DNA of 64,000 nucleotides from assembly GCF_008079445.1 (NCBI RefSeq), contig NZ_VRYH01000004.1, positions 419,591 to 483,590 of the forward strand. The letters run 5' to 3'. A program made the translations under genes and the position numbers. Positions 28,457 through 37,016 of the stretch are shown in pieces. Source of the stretch: Aidingimonas lacisalsi. GTDB lineage: Bacteria; Pseudomonadota; Gammaproteobacteria; Pseudomonadales; Halomonadaceae. How positions within the stretch are numbered: the stretch's first letter is position 1; every line of letters begins with the position of its first letter. The notes below the pieces were generated by a model, which worked only from the letters and a program-made list of their open reading frames with translations, did no database searches and had not been told where the DNA came from.

Positions 28457-29359
28457 TCATCCCATCAAATTATCTTGACGACGCTGATTTTCGGCATCGA
28501 TGTGTTGTTGAGTCACACGTCCATATATTTTTCGAGTATGCTCCAGACTTCCCATCATGTCGGGCGTTTTCGAATAGCCGAGTAATGTGCACAAACGCTG
28601 ACCTTTTGCCGATGCCACTCGGTGCATGGAGTACCGGCCCTTGAAAAGCTGCAGATCTCCGGTATTCAGAGTCAGGGACTCAACTCGGTCATGATTGCCT
28701 TGCAACACCTCACGCACGGCATCGAAATTTTCATCGCCTGGCTCACGAATGTTCGGACAATACTGGAACTCTCCTCCCTCTTGTGGTCGGCGAGTCATCA
28801 GACTGACGATGAACTCATTGGTATCAAAATGCCAGGGAAGTTCAGTGTCATCAGGCATGACGTTGATCACCAAGCCAGCGATCGGGTCCGAGAATTCATA
28901 TATGACCGGTTCTTCCAAGCAGTCGGCAATGAACCGCATGAAATAAGGGTTCTGATATAAACGTTTGATAATGGCATCATCGGGAATCAGGTCCCTGGCA
29001 ACGAAACCATTGGTATAATGCTGAAAAAAGCGTATCGGGTGATCTTCCGGTAATGAAGGATCATCCTTTGTCACATAAGGGTTGACGTTGTTATCTGAAT
29101 AGAATGCTTTCGGCGCCAGCTCTTCGCTTTCTTCTCTCAATAAATCGATGACGTCGGATTTGATGAAATTGGAAAGCAGTGCACAACCATCCCCACGAAG
29201 CTGATTTCTTACACGCTCCACCGCCTCCCAATAAAAATGACTTTCCTGCTCTTCACTAGGGCGCTTATCTACAGGGTAGTCGGATAAATTGACGAAACGC
29301 CGCAGGGTTTCAATATCACGATCTTGCTTAGCCGTTTCAGTTGCAGCATTGGTTCCCAT
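28457..29359 (-). CDS. Fe(II)/2-oxoglutarate-dependent dioxygenase
   Basis: Cytosolic oxygenase of 300 residues of the group that includes ArpA/HalD-like proteins. The iron triad is visible: H177 and D179 in LPWHFDTNEFIVSLM and H246 in YSMHRVASAKGQR, with R255 as the likely 2-oxoglutarate anchor. Having Asp rather than Gly in HxD indicates a hydroxylase or demethylase, not a halogenase. ATG 29359 has GGGGGAAG upstream. It lies 41 bases before the DddP-like gene on the same strand. Base composition is low for this genome: two 60-base stretches I counted are 47-48% GC, against about 63% in the next cluster. Confidence 0.82.
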   Translation of the reverse strand: MGTNAATETAKQDRDIETLRRFVNLSDYPVDKRPSEEQESHFYWEAVERVRNQLRGDGCALLSNFIKSDVIDLLREESEELAPKAFYSDNNVNPYVTKDDPSLPEDHPIRFFQHYTNGFVARDLIPDDAIIKRLYQNPYFMRFIADCLEEPVIYEFSDPIAGLVINVMPDDTELPWHFDTNEFIVSLMTRRPQEGGEFQYCPNIREPGDENFDAVREVLQGNHDRVESLTLNTGDLQLFKGRYSMHRVASAKGQRLCTLLGYSKTPDMMGSLEHTRKIYGRVTQQHIDAENQRRQDNLMG

Positions 29360-29473
29360 ATAACTTCCCCCTAACACCTCGTTGGATGCGACATATGCTA
29401 GGAGGACCCGCGAACGAGTACTAATTAGAATCTCAAGGGACCTGCAACGAGATTTTTATAGGTGCGCAGCGCT

Positions 29474-30346
29474 CTAATAGAGAGCGCGCAACGTGGAAGC
29501 CAGCGGGCTGGCCACTTCAGCTACGTGAGGCTCATCGGCATAAGCCAGATACCATGGAATCGGGGCAATGTCGGCCGCCAAGGGACGCATGGCGACCTTG
29601 CCCGCCCGATGGGCGTCCTGTGCGGCCCATTGCGACAGTATGCTCACGCCTTTACCTGCCGCCACCAATTCCAGAATCAAGGACACGGACTCGATCTGAA
29701 TCATATGCGAGGGATAGATGCCGGCCGGCTGAAAAAAATGCTCGAACTCATGTCCCGCTTCCGGCGACGTGCTATATGTAAAATGCCGACCTTCATCGAA
29801 CACCTGCGGAGGAATGACAGAGGCATTGGCATAAGCATGTGAAGGCGGTAACACTGCGACAAGCGGCGCCTCGAAGACAGATTCATAGGTGAGTCCACGC
29901 TGAGAAGGCACATCGATCATGAGAATGATGTCAACGCGACGAGACAACAACGCTGCCGTCATCTCACGCATTGGCAACCGGACCAGATCGACATCGCGAT
30001 CATGCTGGTCATACAAGGACGGAATGATATGAGCAAACGTATCATAGGGGCCGATCCCCATGCGCAGAGCCGGCTCCACGCGTCGCGCCAATTGCCATGC
30101 TTCATGCTCGGCAGTTTGCAACTGGGGCAATACCTCACGCGCCGTCGCCAGTAGCCGTTTGCCAGGGGAAGTCAGCACCAGGCGACGCCCTTCCCGGATG
30201 AACAGCGATACGCCTAATCGACGCTCCATTTCACGCACTCGATGCGTAGCCGCCGGTTGGGTCAATCCGATCGCTGCCGCAGCATCCTGCAGTGTGCCAT
30301 GCGTCGCGATGGCATCGATGAGTACGTAATACTTGATATCCAGCAT
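29474..30346 (-). CDS. LysR-family regulator, upstream of the DddP-like module
   Basis: Regulator of 290 residues from ATG 30346 (AGGGAA upstream). N-terminal helix-turn-helix: YYVLIDAIATHGTLQDAAAA, LTQPAATHRVREMERRLGVSLF, REGRRLVLTSPGKRLL; C-terminal periplasmic-binding-like effector domain. It is unusual among LysR genes in lying co-directionally upstream of its likely target genes, not divergent, with 114 bases to the dioxygenase start. Presumed to sense the substrate or product of the module. Confidence 0.88.
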   Translation of the reverse strand: MLDIKYYVLIDAIATHGTLQDAAAAIGLTQPAATHRVREMERRLGVSLFIREGRRLVLTSPGKRLLATAREVLPQLQTAEHEAWQLARRVEPALRMGIGPYDTFAHIIPSLYDQHDRDVDLVRLPMREMTAALLSRRVDIILMIDVPSQRGLTYESVFEAPLVAVLPPSHAYANASVIPPQVFDEGRHFTYSTSPEAGHEFEHFFQPAGIYPSHMIQIESVSLILELVAAGKGVSILSQWAAQDAHRAGKVAMRPLAADIAPIPWYLAYADEPHVAEVASPLASTLRALY

Positions 30347-30493
30347 GGAAATTCCCTGTTTCTGGCAACGGACCAAACGACTATGTTACCGCCGCCTCTG
30401 TGCCTGAAACAAAACTCCCCTCCTCGTCCGATGGAGAAGACGGGTATGCAGGTCGGGTCATACTGACACTCAAGGCATGCTTGCCGGCCGCAG

Positions 30494-31381
30494 CTACGAC
30501 TCCTTCAGCCATGCAAAGGCGTCGAGTTCTTCCAGTTCGTCGTGCAGACTCTCGATGCGACGCAACCGACTGTAGCGATCGGTTTGGCCGCGTTCGAACA
30601 GCGTGATGCATAGCAGATTCAACACGCTCATGGCTGCAGAGTAGCTATCGAGCAGGGACGACGATCGAACCTGACAGTTGAGTGTCCATGTCGCGAGTTC
30701 CGAGGCTTGAGTGGCCGACGGATCCGCCACGAGTAGTATCCGGGCACCGCTATCGCGAGCGATCTCGATGAGTCGGGCGATAGCCGCAACCCGACGACGC
30801 ATGCCGATCACCACCAGTACGTCCTGCTCGCCCATGTCCACCAGGTCCTCGCCGAGAGTCTGCCCCGCTTGAGGCAGCAGACTCACGTCCGGACGCATCA
30901 GCAATAACTGCCGCTGCAGATAGAGCGCCAGCATACGGCTGTTGCGGAAACCGACGACTTGCACACGACGCGCCCTCGCCAGTGCATCCGCGACATCCCG
31001 TAATACATCCGGTCGAATGGCCTCCAGCGTGCGCGTCAGATTCAACGTTTCCTGATGAAGATGATCGGCCAGGAACTGGCTTGGCATGGCGGCGTCGTCA
31101 CGATGACTCGACGACAGATAGACCGGCGACCCCCACTGTTTGGCCTCGCGAACCTGTCGGCGGGCTTCGCTGAAATCCCTGTAGCCCAGCCGTTGAAAAA
31201 AGCGTGATGCCGCTGCCTTGGACGTACCGGCCGTCTCGGCCAGTTCCCCGGCACTGTAGTTGGCGATGTCTCCCGGGAAATTGAGCAGCAAATCGCCCAG
31301 GCGCTTTTCGGCCGGGGGCAGGGATTCGTAATGCGCCTGAATGCGCGCTTCTAGCGTGATCGGCTCTTTCATCGTGTCCAT
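30494..31381 (-). CDS. RpiR/MurR-family regulator
   Basis: Regulator of 295 residues: N-terminal HTH_6 domain (RIQAHYESLPPAEKRLGDLL; TSKAAASRFFQRLGYRDFSE) and a C-terminal SIS phosphosugar-type domain (RRVQVVGFRNSRMLALYLQ; VLVVIGMRRRVAAIARLIE). The ATG at 31381 has CAGGA eight bases upstream; an ATG at 31390 is also possible, and the much longer frame is not credible. It is divergent from the diaminopropionate lyase gene with a 16-base perfect palindrome between them, so it very probably controls that operon. The SIS ligand need not be a sugar. Confidence 0.88.
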   Translation of the reverse strand: MDTMKEPITLEARIQAHYESLPPAEKRLGDLLLNFPGDIANYSAGELAETAGTSKAAASRFFQRLGYRDFSEARRQVREAKQWGSPVYLSSSHRDDAAMPSQFLADHLHQETLNLTRTLEAIRPDVLRDVADALARARRVQVVGFRNSRMLALYLQRQLLLMRPDVSLLPQAGQTLGEDLVDMGEQDVLVVIGMRRRVAAIARLIEIARDSGARILLVADPSATQASELATWTLNCQVRSSSLLDSYSAAMSVLNLLCITLFERGQTDRYSRLRRIESLHDELEELDAFAWLKES

Positions 31382-31412
31382 GCTAGTCATCCTGACACAG
31401 GGTGGGAAGAAC

Positions 31413-31439
31413 TGAAAATTAATTTTCACTAACTTGACA
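31413..31439. promoter_or_regulatory. RpiR-type operator palindrome and -35 box upstream of dpaL
   Basis: TGAAAATTAATTTTCA (31413-31428) is a perfect 16-base palindrome of the size and AT-rich style bound by RpiR/HexR/MurR regulators. A consensus -35 TTGACA follows at 31434-31439 on the plus strand; the -10 is poor, suggesting an activator-dependent or weak promoter. Confidence 0.6.
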
Positions 31440-31501
31440 TAATAAAAATATAGATCCAGATTAAAACCACTGCCTACGACAATCTTGATCTCGGGAACAC
31501 C

Positions 31502-32722
31502 ATGAGCCAGCTCATTCACGACGACACCATCGACCATCACGTCAACGCACGCGCCTGTCGCGACGCCAGATTTGCAGAACGCCTTCGCGCGGTACTGACT
31601 CAACAAGCCATGCAGACGGCCCGCGATGAGATTCGTACCTGGCCGGGGTACCACGTCACTCCGCTGGTCGATCTAGCGGGTGTGGCAGCGCACACTCGCA
31701 TTACCAGCATCCACTACAAAGACGAGGACAAGCGCTTCGATCTTCACAGTTTCAAGGCACTGGGTGGCGCCTACGCCGTACTTCGGCTGCTGAAACGCCA
31801 GCTTCCCTCGGCAACGACCGAGGAACTACTCGCCGGCAAGCACCGCGATGCCGCTACTCACGTCACCGTCTGCTGTGCCACCGATGGTAACCATGGCCGC
31901 TCGGTCGCCTGGGGAGCCCATCTATTCGGCGTTGCCTGCGTCATCTATCTCCATCACACCGTGTCCCAGGCTCGGGAAGACGCGATACGCCGCTTCGGTG
32001 CAGAAGTTCGCCGCGTGCGGGGTAACTACGATGACGCCATCCGGCAGGCAGCCGAGGACGCCGATACCCACGGCTGGTTCGTGGTCTCGGACACGTCCTA
32101 TCCGGGCTACATGTCCATTCCACGTGATGTCATGCAGGGCTACACGGTGATGATTGACGAAGCCGTTCAGCAATTGCCACAGCCACCGACCCACTGCTTC
32201 ATTCAGGGAGGCGTCGGCGGACTGGCGGCAGCCACCGTGGCCCAGCTCTGGGAAGCCTACGGTGAACGTTGCCCGCGCATCGTCGTCGTGGAACCGGATC
32301 AAGCCGCCTGCCTGATCACCAGTGCGCGCGAAGGACGCCCCACCCCCGTGCATGGCGATCTCGATACCTTGATGGCCGGCCTGGCATGCGGCGAAACCTC
32401 GCTACTGGCCTGGGAAATTCTGGATCAGGGCGTCGACGACTATCTCACCATTACCGACCACGCCGCCGTCGATGCCATGCGACTGCTGGCGAACGGTATC
32501 GATGGCGATATCCCGCTGGTTGCCGGCGAGAGTGCCGTCGCCGGACTGGCCGCTCTGCTGATCGCCAGGCAGGACGAGGCCCTGAGCGCCGGCCTGGGAC
32601 TGGATACCGACAGCCGGGTGCTGTTGATCGGCAGTGAGGGGGCTACCGACCAGGCACTCTACGAACGACTGGTCGGGCTCGCCGTCGAGGATATTGACAC
32701 AGGAGCCAAGCAGCATGCATGA
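31502..32722 (+). CDS. dpaL: Diaminopropionate ammonia-lyase
   Basis: PLP enzyme of 406 residues (E. coli YgeX 398) converting 2,3-diaminopropionate to pyruvate and two ammonia, acting on both D- and L-forms. The PLP lysine is K85 in RFDLHSFKALGGAYAV; the phosphate-binding loop is FIQGGVGGLAAATVAQ and the DGNHG motif is ATDGNHGRSVAWGA. First gene of a plus-strand set with two N-carbamoyl amino acid hydrolases. Its stop overlaps the next start by eight bases (ATGCATGA), so the first two enzymes are translationally coupled. Confidence 0.94.
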   Translation: MSQLIHDDTIDHHVNARACRDARFAERLRAVLTQQAMQTARDEIRTWPGYHVTPLVDLAGVAAHTRITSIHYKDEDKRFDLHSFKALGGAYAVLRLLKRQLPSATTEELLAGKHRDAATHVTVCCATDGNHGRSVAWGAHLFGVACVIYLHHTVSQAREDAIRRFGAEVRRVRGNYDDAIRQAAEDADTHGWFVVSDTSYPGYMSIPRDVMQGYTVMIDEAVQQLPQPPTHCFIQGGVGGLAAATVAQLWEAYGERCPRIVVVEPDQAACLITSAREGRPTPVHGDLDTLMAGLACGETSLLAWEILDQGVDDYLTITDHAAVDAMRLLANGIDGDIPLVAGESAVAGLAALLIARQDEALSAGLGLDTDSRVLLIGSEGATDQALYERLVGLAVEDIDTGAKQHA

Positions 32723-33944
32723 CACACTACGCATCAATGGCGACCGCCTGCGGCAGCGCCTGTCGGAACTCGGCAACATCGGTGCCCTTCCCGGCGGCGG
32801 CGTCTGTCGTCTAGCCCTGACGGATGAAGACCGCCAGGGACGTGACACCGTCATGAACTGGATGCGAGAACTGGGTCTGGACGTCACGGTGGACGTGATG
32901 GGCAATGTGTTCGGTATCCGCCCGGGCAGTGCAGAAGGCCCGCCGGTCATGACCGGCTCCCACATCGACACCGTGCGTACCGGCGGCCTCTATGACGGCA
33001 GCTTGGGGGTATTGAGCGGTCTCGAAGCGATCGAAACCCTCAACGACGCCGGTATCACCACACGACGGCCATTATGCGTCGCCTTCTTCAATAACGAGGA
33101 AGGCGCCCGCTTTGCGCCGGACATGATGGGAAGTCTCGTCTACGTCGGCGGCATGTCGCTCGAAGAGGCCATGGCCACCGAAGGCATTGATGGCAAGACG
33201 GTCGGTGAATGCATGCAGGCCATCGGCGCCCAGGGCGACGCCCCGGTCGGCAACCCCGACGTTCACGCGTTCGTCGAAATCCATGTCGAACAAGGCCCCG
33301 TACTGGAGGAGTCCGGCATCACGATTGGTGCCGTCGAAAAAGTTCAAGGCATTTCCTGGACCGAGTTCACGTTGACCGGCACCTCCAACCATGCCGGCAC
33401 CACACCGATGCGCCTACGTCACGATGCCGGTTATGTAGCAATGGCGACCGCCAGCTTCGTACGCGACCTCGCTACGCGTTTGGGTGGCGATCAGGTGGCT
33501 ACCGTGGGAGCCTTCGAAATCGGTCCCAATCTGGTCAACGTCGTCCCCAATCACGCCCGTTTCACCGTCGACCTGCGCAATACCGACAGCGACCGTCTGC
33601 AGCAGGCCGAATGGCAGCTCCACGAATTCATCACCCAACTCGCCGAACGCGAGGGTGTCACGCTGGAACGACGCCAACTGGCACGCTTCGAGCCGGTGCC
33701 GTTCGATCCCGCTATGGTCGACCGAGTCGAGGCTGCCGCCCGTACTCAAGGACTCAGCGTCATGCGGATGCCCAGCGGTGCCGGCCACGATGCACAGATG
33801 CTCGCCCGAGTCTGCCCGACCAGCATGATTTTCGTACCCAGCGTCGACGGTATCAGCCATAACATCGAAGAATACACTGCGCCTGACGATCTGGAAGCCG
33901 GGGCCAACGTACTGCTTCAAGTGCTGCTCGACCTGGCCGCTTGA
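32715..33944 (+). CDS. M20-family N-carbamoyl-L-amino acid hydrolase / ureidopropionase-type amidohydrolase
   Basis: Dinuclear metal enzyme of 409 residues of the HyuC/AmaB/allantoate amidohydrolase group, which removes the carbamoyl group from N-carbamoyl-L-amino acids or ureido acids. Metal ligands are visible: GSHIDTVRTGGLYDG (His, Asp), FNNEEGARF (Glu pair), HVEQGPVLEESG and a C-terminal His in GISHNIEEY. The dimer-lid region includes GTSNHAGTTPMRLRHD. ATG 32715 has AGGAG upstream and overlaps dpaL. Exact substrate is unknown; context suggests a ureido derivative of diaminopropionate. Confidence 0.88.
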   Translation: MHDTLRINGDRLRQRLSELGNIGALPGGGVCRLALTDEDRQGRDTVMNWMRELGLDVTVDVMGNVFGIRPGSAEGPPVMTGSHIDTVRTGGLYDGSLGVLSGLEAIETLNDAGITTRRPLCVAFFNNEEGARFAPDMMGSLVYVGGMSLEEAMATEGIDGKTVGECMQAIGAQGDAPVGNPDVHAFVEIHVEQGPVLEESGITIGAVEKVQGISWTEFTLTGTSNHAGTTPMRLRHDAGYVAMATASFVRDLATRLGGDQVATVGAFEIGPNLVNVVPNHARFTVDLRNTDSDRLQQAEWQLHEFITQLAEREGVTLERRQLARFEPVPFDPAMVDRVEAAARTQGLSVMRMPSGAGHDAQMLARVCPTSMIFVPSVDGISHNIEEYTAPDDLEAGANVLLQVLLDLAA

Positions 33945-33964
33945 CTGCTGACAAGGAACGACCA

Positions 33965-34879
33965 ATGAACCGTAGATTGACGATTGCCGCCGCCCAACTC
34001 GGCCCCATTACCCGCGATGAATCGCGTCACGACGTCGTGGCACGTCTGCAGGACATGATGCGTCGCGCTCACAGCCGGGGGGCTCGACTAGTCGTGTTTC
34101 CCGAATTGGCGCTGACCACCTTTTTCCCGCGCTGGTATTTCGAGGATCAGGCCGACATCGATGCCTTTTTCGAGCGCGACATGCCCGGCCCCGAGACACA
34201 ACCCTTGTTCGATACCGCCCGAGAGTTGGGTCTCGGTTTCTATATCGGCTATGCCGAACGGATCGCACAGAACGACCGTATCCAACGTTTCAACACCGCG
34301 ATCCTGGTCGGAGGCGACGGTCGCATCATCGGCAAGTATCGCAAGATCCATTTACCCGGGCATGATGAACATGAGCCCTGGCGACCGTTCCAGCACCTCG
34401 AAAAGCGCTATTTCGAAATCGGCGATCTGGGATTCGGTACTTGGGAGGCCCTCGGCGGTACCCTGGGTATGGCCCTATGCAACGACCGCCGCTGGCCGGA
34501 GACCTATCGTATGCTTGCCCTGCAAGGTGCGGAAGTCATGCTGCTGGGGTACAACACCCCCATCCACTACCCACCGGTACCCGAACACGATCATCTGCAG
34601 GGCTTTCATAACCATATATGCATGCAGGCAGGCGCTTACCAGAACGGCATGTGGGTCGTCAGCGTCGCCAAGGCCGGCGATGAGGAAGGCTGCCGGCTAC
34701 TCGGTCAAAGCAGTATCATTGCCCCTACCGGCGAGATCGTCGCCATGACCTCGAGCCAGGAAGACGAACTTCTCATTCACGATTGCGATCTTGATCAGAC
34801 CCGAAAAATTCGAGAACACATTTTCAACTTCAAACGTCATCGACAACCGCAACAGTATGGATTGATCACCGAGTATTGA
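33965..34879 (+). CDS. N-carbamoyl-D-amino acid hydrolase (D-carbamoylase)
   Basis: Nitrilase-superfamily amidase of 304 residues, the same length as the Agrobacterium D-carbamoylase, which it resembles closely by eye. The catalytic triad is in place: E47 (VVFPELALTTFFPRW), K127 (YRKIHLPGHDEHEPW) and C172 (LCNDRRWPETYR). It splits N-carbamoyl-D-amino acids to the D-amino acid, CO2 and NH3. ATG 33965 has AAGGAA upstream, 20 bases after the M20 gene stop. Together with the L-type M20 enzyme the cluster can in principle hydrolyse both enantiomers, and DpaL also accepts both. Confidence 0.93.
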   Translation: MNRRLTIAAAQLGPITRDESRHDVVARLQDMMRRAHSRGARLVVFPELALTTFFPRWYFEDQADIDAFFERDMPGPETQPLFDTARELGLGFYIGYAERIAQNDRIQRFNTAILVGGDGRIIGKYRKIHLPGHDEHEPWRPFQHLEKRYFEIGDLGFGTWEALGGTLGMALCNDRRWPETYRMLALQGAEVMLLGYNTPIHYPPVPEHDHLQGFHNHICMQAGAYQNGMWVVSVAKAGDEEGCRLLGQSSIIAPTGEIVAMTSSQEDELLIHDCDLDQTRKIREHIFNFKRHRQPQQYGLITEY

Positions 34880-35168
34880 ACGAAGCCATCCCTACATGGA
34901 TTCCGCAACGTAACCGGCTATTCATGTCATGGAATGACTGAAGCTTATTGACGACAAAACAGCCAATCACAACATTAGTGAAACACGAAACACAATGCAC
35001 CAATAAAGTGCACAATACAAAACAAGTGACTTACCAATAACATTATATCTTATTGATAATTATGGATATAAAAATAACAGGCAAAAAAATTGCCCCCATT
35101 GAAGGATCGGTATCACTGATACGAATTCTGTAACGACCTAATGATAAATAGCCAAAAGGCTCACGATC
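34880..35168. promoter_or_regulatory. AT-rich gap before the TRAP genes
   Basis: A 289-base non-coding, strongly AT-rich stretch. It contains the 13-base palindrome GTATCACTGATAC at 35110-35122 and no terminator I can defend. It may carry a separate promoter for dctQMP; the RpiR-type palindrome from upstream of dpaL is not repeated here. Confidence 0.35.
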
Positions 35169-35681
35169 ATGAACCAGATCCACCACTACGTACAATCCAT
35201 CAGTGACAGCCTCGACCGTTGGGTTGAAAGAACCTGTGTCGCCTTGCTGGGCATTCTGGTACTCACTGTATGGATCGGCATCCTGTCACGCTACATCCTG
35301 CCCTGGAACCTTACCTTCACGGAGGAACTGGCAAGATATCTGATGATCTGGACGGCACTATTGGCTATCTCCATCGGGATATGCCGCCGACAACATGTCG
35401 GCATGTTAGTGATTTTCGAACGTCTCCCCCGAGTGCTGTCGAAAGCGCTGGCACTCTTCTTTGACGTCATCGCCTTCATCTTCTTTGCGTTCATGTTCTA
35501 TTACGGCATCGGCCACGTCGAACAAGGATTCTCCCAGGTCACCATGATCTACGGCATGCCCAAGGGCTATCCCTACCTGGTCATTCCGGTGGCCTCGGCA
35601 TTGGCCTGCATTCAACTGTGTCTGGCGCTGTTACGCGACCTATTGGCCGACAAACCGAAAACCGCCATCGAACATACCTGA
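35169..35681 (+). CDS. TRAP transporter small permease (DctQ), system 1
   Basis: Membrane protein of 170 residues with four helices (LGILVLTVWIGILSRYI; RYLMIWTALLAISIGI with the preceding TEELARY motif; AFIFFAFMFYYGIGHV; YLVIPVASALACIQLCLAL). AAAGG lies before the ATG. DctQ links the binding protein to the DctM channel. Order dctQ-dctM-dctP on the same strand as the carbamoylase genes suggests it imports their substrate. Confidence 0.9.
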   Translation: MNQIHHYVQSISDSLDRWVERTCVALLGILVLTVWIGILSRYILPWNLTFTEELARYLMIWTALLAISIGICRRQHVGMLVIFERLPRVLSKALALFFDVIAFIFFAFMFYYGIGHVEQGFSQVTMIYGMPKGYPYLVIPVASALACIQLCLALLRDLLADKPKTAIEHT

Positions 35682-35698
35682 ACCGAGAGGATAATCCC

Positions 35699-36985
35699 AT
35701 GGTACTGGTTGCCGTCACGTTCTTCGTACTTCTTCTGCTGGGTATGCCGGTCGGGCTCGTTCTCGGTGTCGCCGGGTTAACCGGACTGATCGATATGGGC
35801 GGCGACCAGTTTCTGTCCATGGTCCCCGGCCGCTTCTTTTCCGGACTCAATCTGTTCGCTTTTCTCGCCATGCCGTTTTTCATCCTGGCCGGCGAAATCA
35901 TGAATCGCTCAGGCATGACACTGAGCCTCGTCAATTTCGCTCAGGCACTCGTCGGCTGGCTGCGGGGCGGGATGGCGCACTCCAACATGCTCGCCTCCGT
36001 TCTCTTCGCCGGTTTGACAGGGTCCGCCACCGCAGACGCGGCGGCTTTCGGCAACACCTTTGTGCCCGCGATGAAGAAAGCCGGCTATCGCGGCGATTAC
36101 GCCTGTGCCGTCACGGCTGCCGGCTCCATCATCGGGCCGATCATTCCGCCTTCGACCCTGGCCATCATCTATGGCTCCCTCATGGGGGTATCGATTGCCG
36201 GTCTCTTCGCGGCGGGCATCATTCCCGGCCTGCTTCTCTGCTTGGTATGCATGTGCCTGATCGCCGCCACCGCCCGACGGCTGAAACTTCCCAAGGACGA
36301 TACACGGCCCAGCTTATTCCGGATCTTCAAGGAATTTCGTGCGAGCTTGCTGGCACTGATCCTGCCCGTCTTCATTCTCGGCTCGATCCTGTTAGGTTTC
36401 ACGACCCCGACCGAAGCCGCCGCCCTGGCCGTGTTCTATGCGCTGTTCGTGGGTTGCGTCATCTATCGCAACATCTCGTGGAGCGACCTGTACGAGATGT
36501 TGGCGCGAACAGTGGTGATCTGCGGCATCATTTTCTTGATCATCGCTTCGGCCTCGATTCTCGGCTGGTGGATGACCTTCAACCAGATTCCCCAGATGAT
36601 CGCCGACGGTTTTCTCTCCATTTCGGAAACGCCAGCCATCGTGCTCGGCATGATCATCGTGCTATTGCTGTTCATCGGGCTGTTCATGGACATCAATGCG
36701 GCTCTTATCATCCTGGCTCCGGTACTGACGCCTCTGACGCTCTCCATCGGTATGGATCCCATCCACGCCGGGATGATCATCATTCTCGCCTTGACGATTT
36801 CTCTGATGACGCCCCCGGTCGGTGCCTGCCTGTTCGTACTGGCATCGGTCACCGGCGAACGTATTGAATCCATCACCAGATATCTGTGGCCATTCATTCT
36901 CGTTGAACTGGGAGTTCTGTTTCTCACCGCTTACTGGGAACCCGTCTCCCTCTTCATACCCAGCCTGTTCGGACTCTCAGGTTAG
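35699..36985 (+). CDS. TRAP transporter large permease (DctM), system 1
   Basis: Sodium-coupled permease of 428 residues with about 12 hydrophobic segments. Family motifs: LAMPFFILAGEIMNRSGM near residues 60-80, LFAGLTGSATADAAAFGN, SIIGPIIPPSTLAIIYG and LTPPVGACLFVLASVTG-type ending (here MTPPVGACLFV). ATG 35699, 17 bases after dctQ, is preferred over a longer start that would overlap dctQ by 64 bases. Confidence 0.94.
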   Translation: MVLVAVTFFVLLLLGMPVGLVLGVAGLTGLIDMGGDQFLSMVPGRFFSGLNLFAFLAMPFFILAGEIMNRSGMTLSLVNFAQALVGWLRGGMAHSNMLASVLFAGLTGSATADAAAFGNTFVPAMKKAGYRGDYACAVTAAGSIIGPIIPPSTLAIIYGSLMGVSIAGLFAAGIIPGLLLCLVCMCLIAATARRLKLPKDDTRPSLFRIFKEFRASLLALILPVFILGSILLGFTTPTEAAALAVFYALFVGCVIYRNISWSDLYEMLARTVVICGIIFLIIASASILGWWMTFNQIPQMIADGFLSISETPAIVLGMIIVLLLFIGLFMDINAALIILAPVLTPLTLSIGMDPIHAGMIIILALTISLMTPPVGACLFVLASVTGERIESITRYLWPFILVELGVLFLTAYWEPVSLFIPSLFGLSG

Positions 36986-37016
36986 TCCGGCAGTCAACCT
37001 CAGCAAGGAGTCATCC

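Noticed and set aside
32715..32722. The eight-base overlap ATGCATGA, seen both here and at 21146-21153
   Set aside because: The same string at two gene junctions looked notable, but it is simply a short in-frame stop/start overlap and probably coincidence.
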